DNA from: Micrococcaceae bacterium Sec5.1
Lineage (GTDB): Bacteria > Actinomycetota > Actinomycetes > Actinomycetales > Micrococcaceae
Reading direction: 5' to 3'
Length of the DNA stretch: 64,000 bases
Assembly: GCA_039636795.1 (NCBI GenBank)
Contig: CP143430.1
Location: 1,736,001 to 1,800,000, forward strand
Both the position numbers and the translations under genes were made by a program. Of the stretch, positions 53,678 to 62,150 are shown piece after piece. Position 1 is the first letter of the stretch. The number at the start of each line of letters is the position of its first letter. The notes beneath the pieces were generated by a model. It saw only the letters and a program-made list of their open reading frames with translations. It did not search any database and had not been told where the DNA came from.

Positions 53678-54772
53678 CTAGAAAAGTGGCTCCTGCCCTG
53701 GCAACGGCGTCCCAAGGGCACTATCCGTGACCGAGGCGGCAGTGGTGGCTGGCCGGGCATTACGGTGGCTGAAGCCTTGTGTTCCAGTAAAGCAATGCTT
53801 GGCTTTGAAGTGATTGATCCTGGCCGACAACCAGGAGCGGTACTCTTTTGACGCATAAGATCCCTGCCCGTACAGGTGACGGTATCGTCCTACAAGTTCG
53901 GGATGGTGGGCGGCGAGCCACTTCATGTACCACTCACGTGTACCGGGCTTGAGGTAGAGGGCTCCTGCAGTGACGCCCGTGGCGCCTGCCTTGGAAAGTT
54001 CCGAGAATAAGGACTCAAGGGCTTCGTCTGAATCCGTGAGCCAAGGCAGGATGGGCATGGCCATGACTCCGCAACCCAGACCTGCCTCACGTAGCCGCGC
54101 AATGAGCTTGAGGCGGGCTCTCGGCGAGGGGGTGCCGGGCTCGACAATCTCGGCAAGGTCCTCGTTGGTCATGGCCAGTGAGATGCCCAGGTCCACTGGG
54201 ACCTGGGTAGCCGCATGCTTGAGCAGGGGAATATCCCGGGCAAGCAACGTGCCTTTGGTCAGGATCGAAAACGGTGTGCCGGAATCGGCAAGGGCCCGGA
54301 TGATCCCCGGCATCAGCGCGTATCGGCCTTCGGCGCGCTGGTAGGGGTCTGTGTTGGTTCCGAGGGCAACCTGGTGCCGTTCCCATGAGGGTTTGGCCAG
54401 TTCCTTCCGAAGGACCTCTGCCGCATTGATCTTCACTACCACCTGGGAGTCGAAGTCGCGTCCGGCGTCGAACTCCAGGTAGGTGTGCGTCTTCCGGGCG
54501 AAGCAATAGACGCAGGCATGGCTGCAGCCCCTGTAGGGATTCACTGTCCACTCGAAAGGCATGTTGGAACCGGAAGGCACCTTGTTGAGCACTGACTTTG
54601 CGGTGACCTCATGGAAGGTGACTCCGGAGAATTCGGGTGTTGAGATGGAACGCACAAGCCCGGCCAGCGGCAGCAGGGCGTCCATGGCCGGGGCAGGGCC
54701 AGGTGCCATACTGTCAAGGCTTTCGGACGCCGATCCATGCGTTGGCGAAAGTGCTTGTGCGTCCCATCTCAT
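53678..54772 (-). CDS. Rv2578c-like radical SAM protein with SOS promoter
   Basis: 364 aa. Radical SAM motif CSHACVYC (C83, C87, C90) in NPYRGCSHACVYCFARKTHTYLEFD, the SplB-like/Rv2578c signature, then GTNTDPYQRAEGRYALMPGII and ILTKGTLLARDIPLL. MRWDAQAL is the expected N-terminus, so ATG 54772 is used. A near-consensus promoter and SOS box lie directly upstream. From memory, the M. tuberculosis homologue is DNA-damage inducible. Biochemical role unknown. Confidence 0.9.
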   Translation of the reverse strand: MRWDAQALSPTHGSASESLDSMAPGPAPAMDALLPLAGLVRSISTPEFSGVTFHEVTAKSVLNKVPSGSNMPFEWTVNPYRGCSHACVYCFARKTHTYLEFDAGRDFDSQVVVKINAAEVLRKELAKPSWERHQVALGTNTDPYQRAEGRYALMPGIIRALADSGTPFSILTKGTLLARDIPLLKHAATQVPVDLGISLAMTNEDLAEIVEPGTPSPRARLKLIARLREAGLGCGVMAMPILPWLTDSDEALESLFSELSKAGATGVTAGALYLKPGTREWYMKWLAAHHPELVGRYRHLYGQGSYASKEYRSWLSARINHFKAKHCFTGTQGFSHRNARPATTAASVTDSALGTPLPGQEPLF

Positions 54773-54779
54773 GCACTCC

Positions 54780-54808
54780 ATTCGAATGTATGTTCGAACG
54801 AATGTCAA
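54780..54808 (-). promoter_or_regulatory. Promoter of the radical SAM gene
   Basis: Minus strand: TTGACA (54808-54803), 17-nt spacer, TCGAAT (54785-54780), then 7 nt to ATG 54772. Leaderless geometry with a perfect -35. Confidence 0.6.
54782..54797. promoter_or_regulatory. SOS (LexA) box before the radical SAM gene
   Basis: TCGAATGTATGTTCGA matches 11 of 12 consensus positions and lies between and across the promoter -35 and -10. Confidence 0.82.
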
Positions 54809-54837
54809 GGACTACGAATGCCGATTCCGGACATTGC

Positions 54838-54843
54838 TAAGGT
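54838..54843 (+). promoter_or_regulatory. -10 hexamer of pcp
   Basis: TAAGGT, 6 nt before ATG 54850. Confidence 0.45.
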
Positions 54844-54849
54844 TGGCCC

Positions 54850-55497
54850 ATGATTCTGCTGACTGGCTTCGAACCGTTTGGCGAAGAGAACGTCAACCCT
54901 TCCTGGCAGGCTGTCCTGCTCGCTCGCGACATCCTTCGTTCGGAGGGGCACACGGTGGAAGCTCTAGAGCTGCCCTGCGTGTTCGGTGAAGCGGCGACAG
55001 TCCTGCTGGCCGCCGTCGAAACCCTGACGCCGGACGTCGTGGTGTGCGCTGGATTGGCGGGAGGGCGGGAAAGGGTCTCCCTGGAGCGTGTAGCCATCAA
55101 TTGCGATGACGCCCGCATCCCGGATAACAAGGGCAAGCGGCCCATCGACGAGGATGTGGTTCCTGGCGGCCCGGCGGCTTACTTCTCGACGCTGCCGATC
55201 AAAGCCGCCCTTCGGAACTTGCAGATCGAAGGCATCAAGGGTGAGATCTCGCAGTCTGCAGGAACCTACGTCTGCAACCACGTGTTCTATGCGCTGATGC
55301 ATGCCCTCGCAAGTAAGGACGGCGTTCAGGGAGGATTTGTCCATCTTCCCTATCTTCCGGAGCAGGTGCCCGAGGGGAACCCGACGCCGTCGATGCCGCT
55401 GGAGGCCATGGCCGCTGGTATCGCAGTGGTGGTGCGGACGGCGCTCCAAGTGCCATTGGATGGACCTAGGGTTTCAAAAGTTCCCATTCCACAGTGA
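54850..55497 (+). CDS. pcp: Pyroglutamyl-peptidase I
   Basis: 215 aa, standard length. Cysteine peptidase of family C15 that removes N-terminal pyroglutamate. ILLTGFEPFGEENVNPSW is the signature N-terminus; the catalytic residues are E79 (ERVAIN), C142 (AGTYVCNHVFY) and H165 (FVHLPYLP). Leaderless start supported by the -10. The 3' end overlaps the convergent SIMPL gene by 32 bp. Confidence 0.94.
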   Translation: MILLTGFEPFGEENVNPSWQAVLLARDILRSEGHTVEALELPCVFGEAATVLLAAVETLTPDVVVCAGLAGGRERVSLERVAINCDDARIPDNKGKRPIDEDVVPGGPAAYFSTLPIKAALRNLQIEGIKGEISQSAGTYVCNHVFYALMHALASKDGVQGGFVHLPYLPEQVPEGNPTPSMPLEAMAAGIAVVVRTALQVPLDGPRVSKVPIPQ

Positions 55498-56098
55498 CGC
55501 TTGCCGCTACGGACGACTCGCCGGCCTGGATGGGAAGTGCTTCAGCAGCGGAGGCCCTAACGAGTCCACCCATCGGAATGGGGGAGCCGGGCATAGGTTG
55601 CTGGGAAATCGAAACCACGGAGCCCAGCCGGGCGGACGCTAAGGACGCGTACTGTTCAGCCCGCTGAAGCGCGTCCTGCCATGCCGCTTCCTGCGCCTGT
55701 TTAGTAACCGGGGATATATCTCCAAAACCCTGCTCTATGCCGTTGATCCGGATGTCGTCCCCACCGGCGGCCACCGCGGCAGCGATGGTGGCCGGAGCTT
55801 GGGCATGTGAGCGGATGCTGACGCGAACATTGGTGGTCGCCACATAGGCAGCGACCCTCTGTCCTTGTCCCTCTACCCACACGAGGTCTGCCCGAAGGTT
55901 TAAGCCGCTGGTGCGCATATCGGCGTCCTGCAGGCCAGCCGCCCGCAAACTGGCGACGACGGCGGCGGCTGCCTGGCCGGCGTCGTCGTATGCCTTGGAC
56001 GCAGTCTCCCGTCGCGTCTCCACGCCCAGAGTCAGTGTCACCAGGTCCGGAACTGCCTTGGCGCTCGCCGTTCCGGTGACGGTTATGGTGCGCTTCAT
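55466..56098 (-). CDS. SIMPL-domain (DUF541) protein
   Basis: 210 aa. ITVTGTASAKAVPDLVTLTLGVETRRETASKAYDDAGQAAAAVVASLRAAGL and the final SSVAASVTVEWEL match the SIMPL/DUF541 fold. Unlike many members it has no signal peptide. Function unknown. The ATG overlaps the stop of the preceding minus-strand gene, so the two are translationally coupled. Confidence 0.88.
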   Translation of the reverse strand: MKRTITVTGTASAKAVPDLVTLTLGVETRRETASKAYDDAGQAAAAVVASLRAAGLQDADMRTSGLNLRADLVWVEGQGQRVAAYVATTNVRVSIRSHAQAPATIAAAVAAGGDDIRINGIEQGFGDISPVTKQAQEAAWQDALQRAEQYASLASARLGSVVSISQQPMPGSPIPMGGLVRASAAEALPIQAGESSVAASVTVEWELLKP

Positions 56099-56532
56099 GC
56101 TTCGGCCTCGATTCGCTGGTCAATCTCGATTCGCTGGTCAATGTAGCCGCCCGCTGCGAGTCCAGCCTGCCGTTCAAAGAAATTCCTCGACGCCGGATTG
56201 CCCGCACGCAGCATGGACCAGCCAGCGGCGACACCGTAGAAAACGAGGAACGGCAACCCCAGACAGTAGGCGTACTGAGTGCTGTGCCGTTCCTCGTGGG
56301 CAAGGAGCAGCTCATTGCGTCCTGCCACGCCGTGGGCTGCACGGTAGAGGATGACGTTCCCCACCGTAAACGCCCCGGCGTGTGGGAGCTTCCACGCATA
56401 CCCTGCTGCTATCAGCAGTCCCCGGGGCCCACGCGAAATGCGCGATCGGGACGTCCGCGCGACCAACAGCCCCAGCGGTGTGGTCAGGTTCAGCATGTTG
56501 GCCACTTGCCGTAAGCGCTGCCCGGGAGTCAT
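56095..56532 (-). CDS. Putative membrane-associated zincin-like protein
   Basis: 145 aa. HEERHSTQYAYCLG fits an HExxH zinc motif, and the later FFERQAGLAAGGY could supply a third Glu ligand, as in DUF4157-like proteins. A hydrophobic helix (GLPFLVFYGVAAGWSML) lies between them. I do not recognise a characterised family. The ATG is 6 nt after a minus-strand TAGCAT. Operon with the SIMPL gene. The C-terminus repeats IDQRIEIDQRIE. Confidence 0.72.
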   Translation of the reverse strand: MTPGQRLRQVANMLNLTTPLGLLVARTSRSRISRGPRGLLIAAGYAWKLPHAGAFTVGNVILYRAAHGVAGRNELLLAHEERHSTQYAYCLGLPFLVFYGVAAGWSMLRAGNPASRNFFERQAGLAAGGYIDQRIEIDQRIEAEA

Positions 56533-56538
56533 GAAGCC

Positions 56539-56544
56539 ATGCTA
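56539..56544 (-). promoter_or_regulatory. -10 hexamer of the zincin-like/SIMPL operon
   Basis: TAGCAT on the minus strand, 6 nt before ATG 56532. Confidence 0.45.
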
Positions 56545-56574
56545 GACCCGTGGCGTACACAAACCAGGGGTTAA

Positions 56575-56598
56575 ATGGCGCCTGTGAGCTTCAACTAG
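56575..56598 (+). CDS. Possible pheST leader peptide
   Basis: ATG GCG CCT GTG AGC TTC AAC TAG encodes MAPVSFN, with AGGGG 4 nt before the ATG. It ends just before the pheS leader hairpin. Only one Phe codon, so attenuation by this peptide is speculative. Confidence 0.3.
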   Translation: MAPVSFN

Positions 56599-56601
56599 AC
56601 T

Positions 56602-56641
56602 GAAGGGTAGTGCCTGCCATCCGTGGTGAGCACTGCCCTTT
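56602..56641 (+). terminator. Candidate attenuator in the pheST leader
   Basis: GAAGGGTAGTGC (56602-56613) pairs with GCACTGCCCTTT (56630-56641), including G-U pairs, followed by CGTTTTG. It lies 55 nt before pheS. Confidence 0.55.
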
Positions 56642-56695
56642 CGTTTTGCAGGCCAGCCATGCCGGCCGCTCCCGACTCGTAGCTAAGAACAGTAG

Positions 56696-57757
56696 ATGAC
56701 TGACACTTTGCCAGGCGCTGCCATCCCGAATCCGCTGGATGAAGCCGCCATCAACGCCGCCGTTGAGGATGCGATCGCCGCGATTGCGGCTGCCTCCTCC
56801 CTCGAAGAACTCAAGGCTGTCCGCCTCGCCCACACCGGAGAGAAGTCGCCCCTGAGCCTGGCCAACCGTGAAATCGGTGGCCTCGCCAAGGAGCACAAGG
56901 CTGCCGCCGGAAAGCTCATGGGATCCTCGCGCGGCCGGGTCAACCAAGCGCTCGCAGCCCGGACCGAAGTCCTGGAAGCCGAGAACGACGCCCGGATCCT
57001 GGTGGAGGAAACCGTTGATGTCACGGCTGCTCCGCGTCGACGCCGGGCGGGAGCGCGTCATCCGCTGTCCACGCTGCAGGACCGTGTTTCGGACATCTTC
57101 GTCGGCATGGGCTGGGAAATTGCCGAAGGCCCAGAGGTCGAGTCCGAGTGGTTCAACTTTGACGCCCTGAACTTCAAGCCGGACCACCCGGCCCGTGAAA
57201 TGCAGGATACGTTCTTCGTGGAGCCTCCCGAGGCACACCTGCTCATGCGCACGCACACCTCTCCGGTGCAGGTGCGTTCCATGCTGGAGCGCGAAGTTCC
57301 CATCTACGTGCTGTGCCCGGGCAAGGTGTTCCGCACGGATGAGCTCGATGCAACGCACACGCCTGTCTTCCACCAGTTCGAAGGCCTGGCGATCGATAAG
57401 AACCTGAGCATGGCCGATCTCCGTGGAACCTTGGAGCACTTCGCCCGCCAGATGTTTGGCGACGAAGCCTCCATTCGCCTGCGCCCGAACTACTTCCCGT
57501 TCACCGAGCCCTCTGCTGAGCTGGACATCTGGCACCCCGGTGCCAAGGGTGGTCCCCACTGGATCGAATGGGGTGGCTGCGGCATGGTCAATCCCAACGT
57601 CCTCCGGGCTGCCGGCATCGACCCGGACGTCTATTCAGGTTTTGCCTTCGGCATGGGCATCGAGCGCACGCTCATGTTCCGCAACGAGGTCGGCGATATG
57701 CGCGACATGATCGAGGGCGATGTACGTTTCAGCGAGCACTTCGGGATGGAGATCTAA
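56696..57757 (+). CDS. pheS: Phenylalanine-tRNA ligase alpha subunit
   Basis: 353 aa. Class II aminoacyl-tRNA synthetase subunit. N-terminal coiled-coil, then [19 protein letters not shown], motif 2 [11 protein letters not shown] (with [20 protein letters not shown]) and motif 3 [26 protein letters not shown] 56696 has no clear SD. The upstream region has a possible attenuator. pheT follows after 2 nt. Confidence 0.97.
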   Translation: MTDTLPGAAIPNPLDEAAINAAVEDAIAAIAAASSLEELKAVRLAHTGEKSPLSLANREIGGLAKEHKAAAGKLMGSSRGRVNQALAARTEVLEAENDARILVEETVDVTAAPRRRRAGARHPLSTLQDRVSDIFVGMGWEIAEGPEVESEWFNFDALNFKPDHPAREMQDTFFVEPPEAHLLMRTHTSPVQVRSMLEREVPIYVLCPGKVFRTDELDATHTPVFHQFEGLAIDKNLSMADLRGTLEHFARQMFGDEASIRLRPNYFPFTEPSAELDIWHPGAKGGPHWIEWGGCGMVNPNVLRAAGIDPDVYSGFAFGMGIERTLMFRNEVGDMRDMIEGDVRFSEHFGMEI

Positions 57758-57759
57758 CA

Positions 57760-60303
57760 GTGCGTATCCCACTTTCCTGGCTGCGTGAATTTGCGCAGGT
57801 TCCGGCCGATGCTACGGCCGAAGATGTCATGGCGGACCTGGTCAAGGTCGGTTTCGAAGAAGAAGAAGTCCACCGTCCCACGGATGAACTCACGGGTCCC
57901 ATCGTGGTTGGCCAGGTGCTGAGCCTGGTCAAGGAACCGCAATCCAATGGCAAGACCATCAACTGGTGTCAGGTCCGTGTTGTCCCTGAAGGGCAGGAAC
58001 AGACCCTGACTGGCGAGGGAATCGATCCCTCCGGCGTGCAGGGCATCATTTGTGGTGCCCACAACTTCGTGGAAGGCGACAAAGTTGTTGTCACGCTTCC
58101 CGGAGCTGTGCTGCCCGGAAACTTCCAGATTTCGGCGCGGAAGACCTACGGTCACCTGTCCGCAGGCATGATCGCTTCCGTTCGCGAATTGGGTATCGGC
58201 GATGACCACGATGGAATCCTGGTCCTCTCACGGATCGGGCTGGATCCGGAAATCGGCACGGACGCGATGAAACTCCTTGGTCTCTATGACCAGGCTGCAG
58301 AAATCAACGTCACCCCGGACCGCGGCTACGCCTTCTCCATCCGTGGTGTGGCACGCGAGTACGCACACGCCACCGGAACATCCTTCGTTGACCCGGCCTC
58401 CAGGGTCAACGCTCCGGCCAGCCTCCAAGGCGGGTACGGCGTCAAGCTCAACGACGACGCCCCCATCTATGGCAAGCCGGGCTGTGACCGCTTCGTGGCA
58501 CGCACAGTGCGTGGCGTGGACGCTTCCCGTCCCACCCCGCCGTGGATGTCCGCCCGTCTTCGTCTGGCCGGCGTCCGTTCCATCTCCCTTCCCGTTGATA
58601 TCTCCAACTACGTCATGCTTGAGCTCGGTCAGCCGAACCACTGCTACGACCTCGACAAGCTTGCGGGCGACATCGTGGTCCGCCGTGCCGTGGCCGGGGA
58701 GAAGATCACCACTCTGGACGACAAAGAGCGCACGCTCGACGTCGAAGACCTGCTGATCACTGATGACTCCGGAGCCATCGGCATTGCCGGGGTCATGGGC
58801 GGTGCCCACACCGAGGTTTCGGATTCCACTACGAACATCCTGGTGGAAGCCGCGCACTTCGATGAAGTATCTATTGCCCGTTCGCGTCGTCGGCACAAGC
58901 TCCCGTCCGAGGCTTCCAAGCGTTTCGAACGTGGGGTTGACTGGCACGTTGCCAATATCGCTGCCCAGCGCGTCGTGGACCTCTTGGTTGAACTCGCTGG
59001 TGGCACCGCTGACGAGACCGGAACCGACGTCGGAACGGCCCCTGACGCCGTCACGATTGAACTGCCGGCAGAGTTCGCGGCCGCCCGTATCGGCATCGAC
59101 TTCACGGAAGAGCAGATCACCACGTCCTTGGTGGATCTTGGTGCTGCGGTGGAAAAGACTGCCACCGGCTACCTGGTGACGGCTCCGAGCTGGCGCAACG
59201 ACCTCGAAACCAAGGAAGACCTCTCCGAGGAAATTGCGCGTTTGGTGGGTTATGACAACATCCCGGCCACGCTGCCCGTGGCGCCTCCGGGCCGTGGCCT
59301 GAGCCGCAGCCAGCAGCAGAAGCGCCGCGTGGTGCAGGCACTGGCAGATGCCGGGCTGACGGAAGTCTTGTCCTATCCGTTCGTGGCCAAGGCAGCCAAC
59401 GACACCTTCGGCGTGCCAACGGAAGGCGAAGAACGTCCGGCGTTGAAGCTGGCGAATCCCATCAGCGAGGAACACGGTTACCTCCGTACGTCCATCCTGC
59501 CAGGACTCATCGAGGTTGCCCGCCGCAACCACTCCCGCGGCTTCCGTGACCTGGCACTCTACGAGGCCGGCTCTGTCTTCCTCCCTGGCGAGAAGCTTGG
59601 TACTGAATCCATCCCGCCGCTGGGCATCAAGCCTTCCGATGAGGTACTGGATGCACTGTACGACGGCGTCCCGCACCAGCCGCTGCACATCGCCGCTGTC
59701 TTGACTGGCCACGATTCGCCTGCGGCCGCGACGCACACGCCGCGTGCGTGGGACTGGGCCGATGCTTTGGACGTAGCCCGGCTCATCGCGGATGTTCTCG
59801 GCGTTGAACTCGTAGTCAGCCAGGGAAGCCACCAGGCATTCCATCCCGGACGTGCCGCACAGTTCGCGCTGCGGTCAGGCGACGTGGTGGGCTACGCCGG
59901 TGAGCTGCACCCGAAGCTCCTGGCAGCCCACGACATGCCAGCACGTTCTGTGGCGGTTGAGGTCAACGTGGAGGCGCTCTTTGAAGCTGCTGCCGACGTC
60001 ATTGTTGCCAAGCACATCTCCGGATTCCCAGTGGCCACCCAGGATGTGGCCCTGGTTGTTCCGCAGGACGTGCCGGCTGACCAGGTCCTTGCAGCATTGC
60101 GTGAAGGTGCGGGCGAACTCCTCGAGGACGTCGCATTGTTCGATGTCTACGTTGGACCCGGGATTGAGGAAGGCAAGAAATCCTTGGCCTTCGGCCTTCG
60201 CTTCCGTGCCGACGACCGCACTTTGACGGCTGACGAGGCCTCGGAGGCCCGCGCCGGAGCCGTGGCTGTTGCTTCGGAGCGCTTCGGAGCAGTCCAGCGC
60301 TAG
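57760..60303 (+). CDS. pheT: Phenylalanine-tRNA ligase beta subunit
   Basis: 847 aa. Starts MRIPLSWLREFAQVP at GTG 57760; the open frame upstream is shadow of pheS. Contains a tRNA-binding OB domain (about residues 40-155), the B3/B4 editing domain (SLPVDISNYVMLELGQPNHCYDLDKL), a B5 domain and a C-terminal anticodon-binding FDX-ACB domain (KHISGFPVATQDVALVVPQDVPADQV). A strong terminator follows. Confidence 0.97.
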   Translation: MRIPLSWLREFAQVPADATAEDVMADLVKVGFEEEEVHRPTDELTGPIVVGQVLSLVKEPQSNGKTINWCQVRVVPEGQEQTLTGEGIDPSGVQGIICGAHNFVEGDKVVVTLPGAVLPGNFQISARKTYGHLSAGMIASVRELGIGDDHDGILVLSRIGLDPEIGTDAMKLLGLYDQAAEINVTPDRGYAFSIRGVAREYAHATGTSFVDPASRVNAPASLQGGYGVKLNDDAPIYGKPGCDRFVARTVRGVDASRPTPPWMSARLRLAGVRSISLPVDISNYVMLELGQPNHCYDLDKLAGDIVVRRAVAGEKITTLDDKERTLDVEDLLITDDSGAIGIAGVMGGAHTEVSDSTTNILVEAAHFDEVSIARSRRRHKLPSEASKRFERGVDWHVANIAAQRVVDLLVELAGGTADETGTDVGTAPDAVTIELPAEFAAARIGIDFTEEQITTSLVDLGAAVEKTATGYLVTAPSWRNDLETKEDLSEEIARLVGYDNIPATLPVAPPGRGLSRSQQQKRRVVQALADAGLTEVLSYPFVAKAANDTFGVPTEGEERPALKLANPISEEHGYLRTSILPGLIEVARRNHSRGFRDLALYEAGSVFLPGEKLGTESIPPLGIKPSDEVLDALYDGVPHQPLHIAAVLTGHDSPAAATHTPRAWDWADALDVARLIADVLGVELVVSQGSHQAFHPGRAAQFALRSGDVVGYAGELHPKLLAAHDMPARSVAVEVNVEALFEAAADVIVAKHISGFPVATQDVALVVPQDVPADQVLAALREGAGELLEDVALFDVYVGPGIEEGKKSLAFGLRFRADDRTLTADEASEARAGAVAVASERFGAVQR

Positions 60304-60319
60304 GCCTCTCTCTGCGAAG

Positions 60320-60351
60320 AAATCCCCGGAACCTCCTGGTTCCGGGGATTT
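60320..60351 (+). terminator. Terminator after pheST
   Basis: A 14-bp perfect stem (60320-60333 with 60338-60351), TCCT loop, followed by TTTTC. Classic intrinsic terminator. Confidence 0.95.
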
Positions 60352-60395
60352 TTTTCAGTTGCCTCCCCACGCGGCGGTGCTGGCGTGCCGAAATA

Positions 60396-60409
60396 TAACC
60401 AATTGGTTA
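60396..60409. promoter_or_regulatory. Palindromic operator upstream of the aldo/keto reductase
   Basis: TAACCAATTGGTTA is a 14-bp perfect palindrome about 98 nt before the reductase start, of the kind bound by TetR- or MarR-type repressors. No such regulator is adjacent. Confidence 0.5.
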
Positions 60410-60506
60410 GTGTTTAAACTCAGCCGCGGCTCGTAGCCGTCAGGGACGTCCTGAACGATCGCTCCACGTCCCAGCCGGACCGAACTCGCAGATAGGAATC
60501 CTCAGG

Positions 60507-61478
60507 ATGAAGTACTCCGTTCTCGGCCCGACCGGCGTGCGTGTGTCGCGCATCTGCGTGGGCACCGCGACCTTCGGCGTAGCACCGAGCGCACACGAAG
60601 CTAATGGCGTGGTCGAAGCAGCCCTGGATCTGGGCATCAACTTCTTCGACACCGCAGACGTTTACGGCTCCACGCCAACATTCGACCGGCCTGGTGCCCC
60701 GCCTGCCTCGGAGCGGGCGTCGGCAGAGGAGATCCTTGGTCGCGCCCTCGCCGGTCATCGGGATGAGGTGGTGCTGGCCACGAAGTCGGGGGAGCGCCGC
60801 TTCGACCCGGATGCCGGTCTCTCGCGCCGGTACATCATCCAGCAGGTTGAGCAGAGCCTGCGCCGGTTGCGCACAGACCGCATTGACCTCTATTACGCCC
60901 ATTTCCCTGATCCGAATACGCCGCTGGAACAGACACTTGCTGTCTACGACGACCTGATCCGCCAAGGAAAGCTGCGCTACGTCGCACTGTCCAACCACCC
61001 GGCCTGGCAGGTGGCCGAGGCCCTGTGGATCGCCGATGACCGTCGGCTGGTCTCTGCTCCCGTGGCTGCGCAGGTAATGTACAACCTCCTGGACCGCAGC
61101 GTCGAGCGGGAGCTGAGCGCTGCCTGCCTGCGGTTCGGGGTGTCGATCGTCCCCTACGCGCCGCTGCACGGCGGCCTGCTCGCCGATCTGAGTGTTCTGG
61201 ATCGCGAAATTGCGGGGGACAAGCGCTATGGTGGACCCGGATATTCGGAGTCCGCAATCGCCGTTGCCCGCAAGCTCGACCGTCTGGCCAGGGAATGGGG
61301 GCTCGGAATGCAGCAGGTGTCATTGGCGTGGCTGCTCTCCCGTCCTGCCGTGGCCTCGGTGATCGTCGGGGCCGAGACCGTCGACGAACTCCGCGCCAAC
61401 GCCTCGGCAGCGGACCTCGAGCTCACGCCGGAGCAGCTGGATGCGGTCTCAGCGCTTACTGACGGGTCCACGTCCTGA
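60507..61478 (+). CDS. Aldo/keto reductase
   Basis: 323 aa. NADPH-dependent TIM-barrel oxidoreductase. INFFDTADVYG holds the catalytic Asp and Tyr, LATKSG the Lys, and IDLYYAHFPD the family His region; VGAETVDELRANASA is the C-terminal cofactor segment. Substrate unknown. AGGAATCCTCAGG upstream gives the ribosome site. It is isolated by the pheT terminator and preceded by a perfect palindrome. Confidence 0.93.
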   Translation: MKYSVLGPTGVRVSRICVGTATFGVAPSAHEANGVVEAALDLGINFFDTADVYGSTPTFDRPGAPPASERASAEEILGRALAGHRDEVVLATKSGERRFDPDAGLSRRYIIQQVEQSLRRLRTDRIDLYYAHFPDPNTPLEQTLAVYDDLIRQGKLRYVALSNHPAWQVAEALWIADDRRLVSAPVAAQVMYNLLDRSVERELSAACLRFGVSIVPYAPLHGGLLADLSVLDREIAGDKRYGGPGYSESAIAVARKLDRLAREWGLGMQQVSLAWLLSRPAVASVIVGAETVDELRANASAADLELTPEQLDAVSALTDGSTS

Positions 61479-61496
61479 TCGGAAGGAACGGCGATA

Positions 61497-62150
61497 GTGC
61501 AAAGCCCTGTGCTTGAGCTGCAGAAGCTCGCCGACGTTCCTGTTCCGGACTCTGCCGTTCAGGAGCTCGGGCCGGCTGCCATGGAACGCGCACAGCGGTT
61601 CGCCAGCACCAAGGCTCGGGAAGAATTCATCGCCGGCCGGGTTGCCCTGCACCGCTTCGCGGCTTCGCTCCTTGGGGTAAGCCCCAACCGGCTGAACCCC
61701 GACTATCACTGCCCTCAATGCGGTCAAGGAAAGGACCACGGCCGCCCGGGCTTCACGCTCGACGGCGTGCCCGCGCCTCTCGCGCTGAGCGCGTCCAAAG
61801 CGCAGGGCTGGGTGCTGCTGGCCGCCGTCGTGAATCCAACGCTTGGCCTCCGGCTGGGAGTGGACCTTGAAGCGACTGATCAAGCAGCGTTCGTGGGCTT
61901 TGACGATGTCGCCTTGACCGAAGGCGAGAAGCATTTCCTGGCGTCCATCCCGGATAATCAGCGAGCCGGGCAGCGTGCCCAGCTCTGGGCGCGCAAGGAG
62001 GCCTGGTTGAAGATGACCGGGGATGGCCTTCGAAGGAACCCGGCGGAGGTGGATGTGCTGGAGCGTCCGGGCTTGCGGGACCTGAACAGCAGCGGCGATG
62101 CGGGCATTGATCTGCCGGAAGGTTTCGTCGCCGCCTTGGCAGTGGGCTAA
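61497..62150 (+). CDS. 4'-phosphopantetheinyl transferase (Sfp type)
   Basis: 217 aa. Transfers the phosphopantetheine arm of CoA to carrier proteins. GVDLE (D123, E125) and WARKEAWLK (residues 164-172) are the Mg/CoA motifs; HCPQCGQGKDHGRP is the usual Cys/His segment. GTG 61497 with GGAAGG upstream. Stop codons overlap the convergent M1 gene by 4 nt. The NRPS-like gene at the window edge is an obvious potential substrate. Confidence 0.93.
   Translation: MQSPVLELQKLADVPVPDSAVQELGPAAMERAQRFASTKAREEFIAGRVALHRFAASLLGVSPNRLNPDYHCPQCGQGKDHGRPGFTLDGVPAPLALSASKAQGWVLLAAVVNPTLGLRLGVDLEATDQAAFVGFDDVALTEGEKHFLASIPDNQRAGQRAQLWARKEAWLKMTGDGLRRNPAEVDVLERPGLRDLNSSGDAGIDLPEGFVAALAVG

Noticed and set aside
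56602..56641. T-box riboswitch before pheS
   Set aside because: No AGGGUGGNACCGCG T-box sequence or specifier stem found; the element looks like a simple attenuator hairpin.
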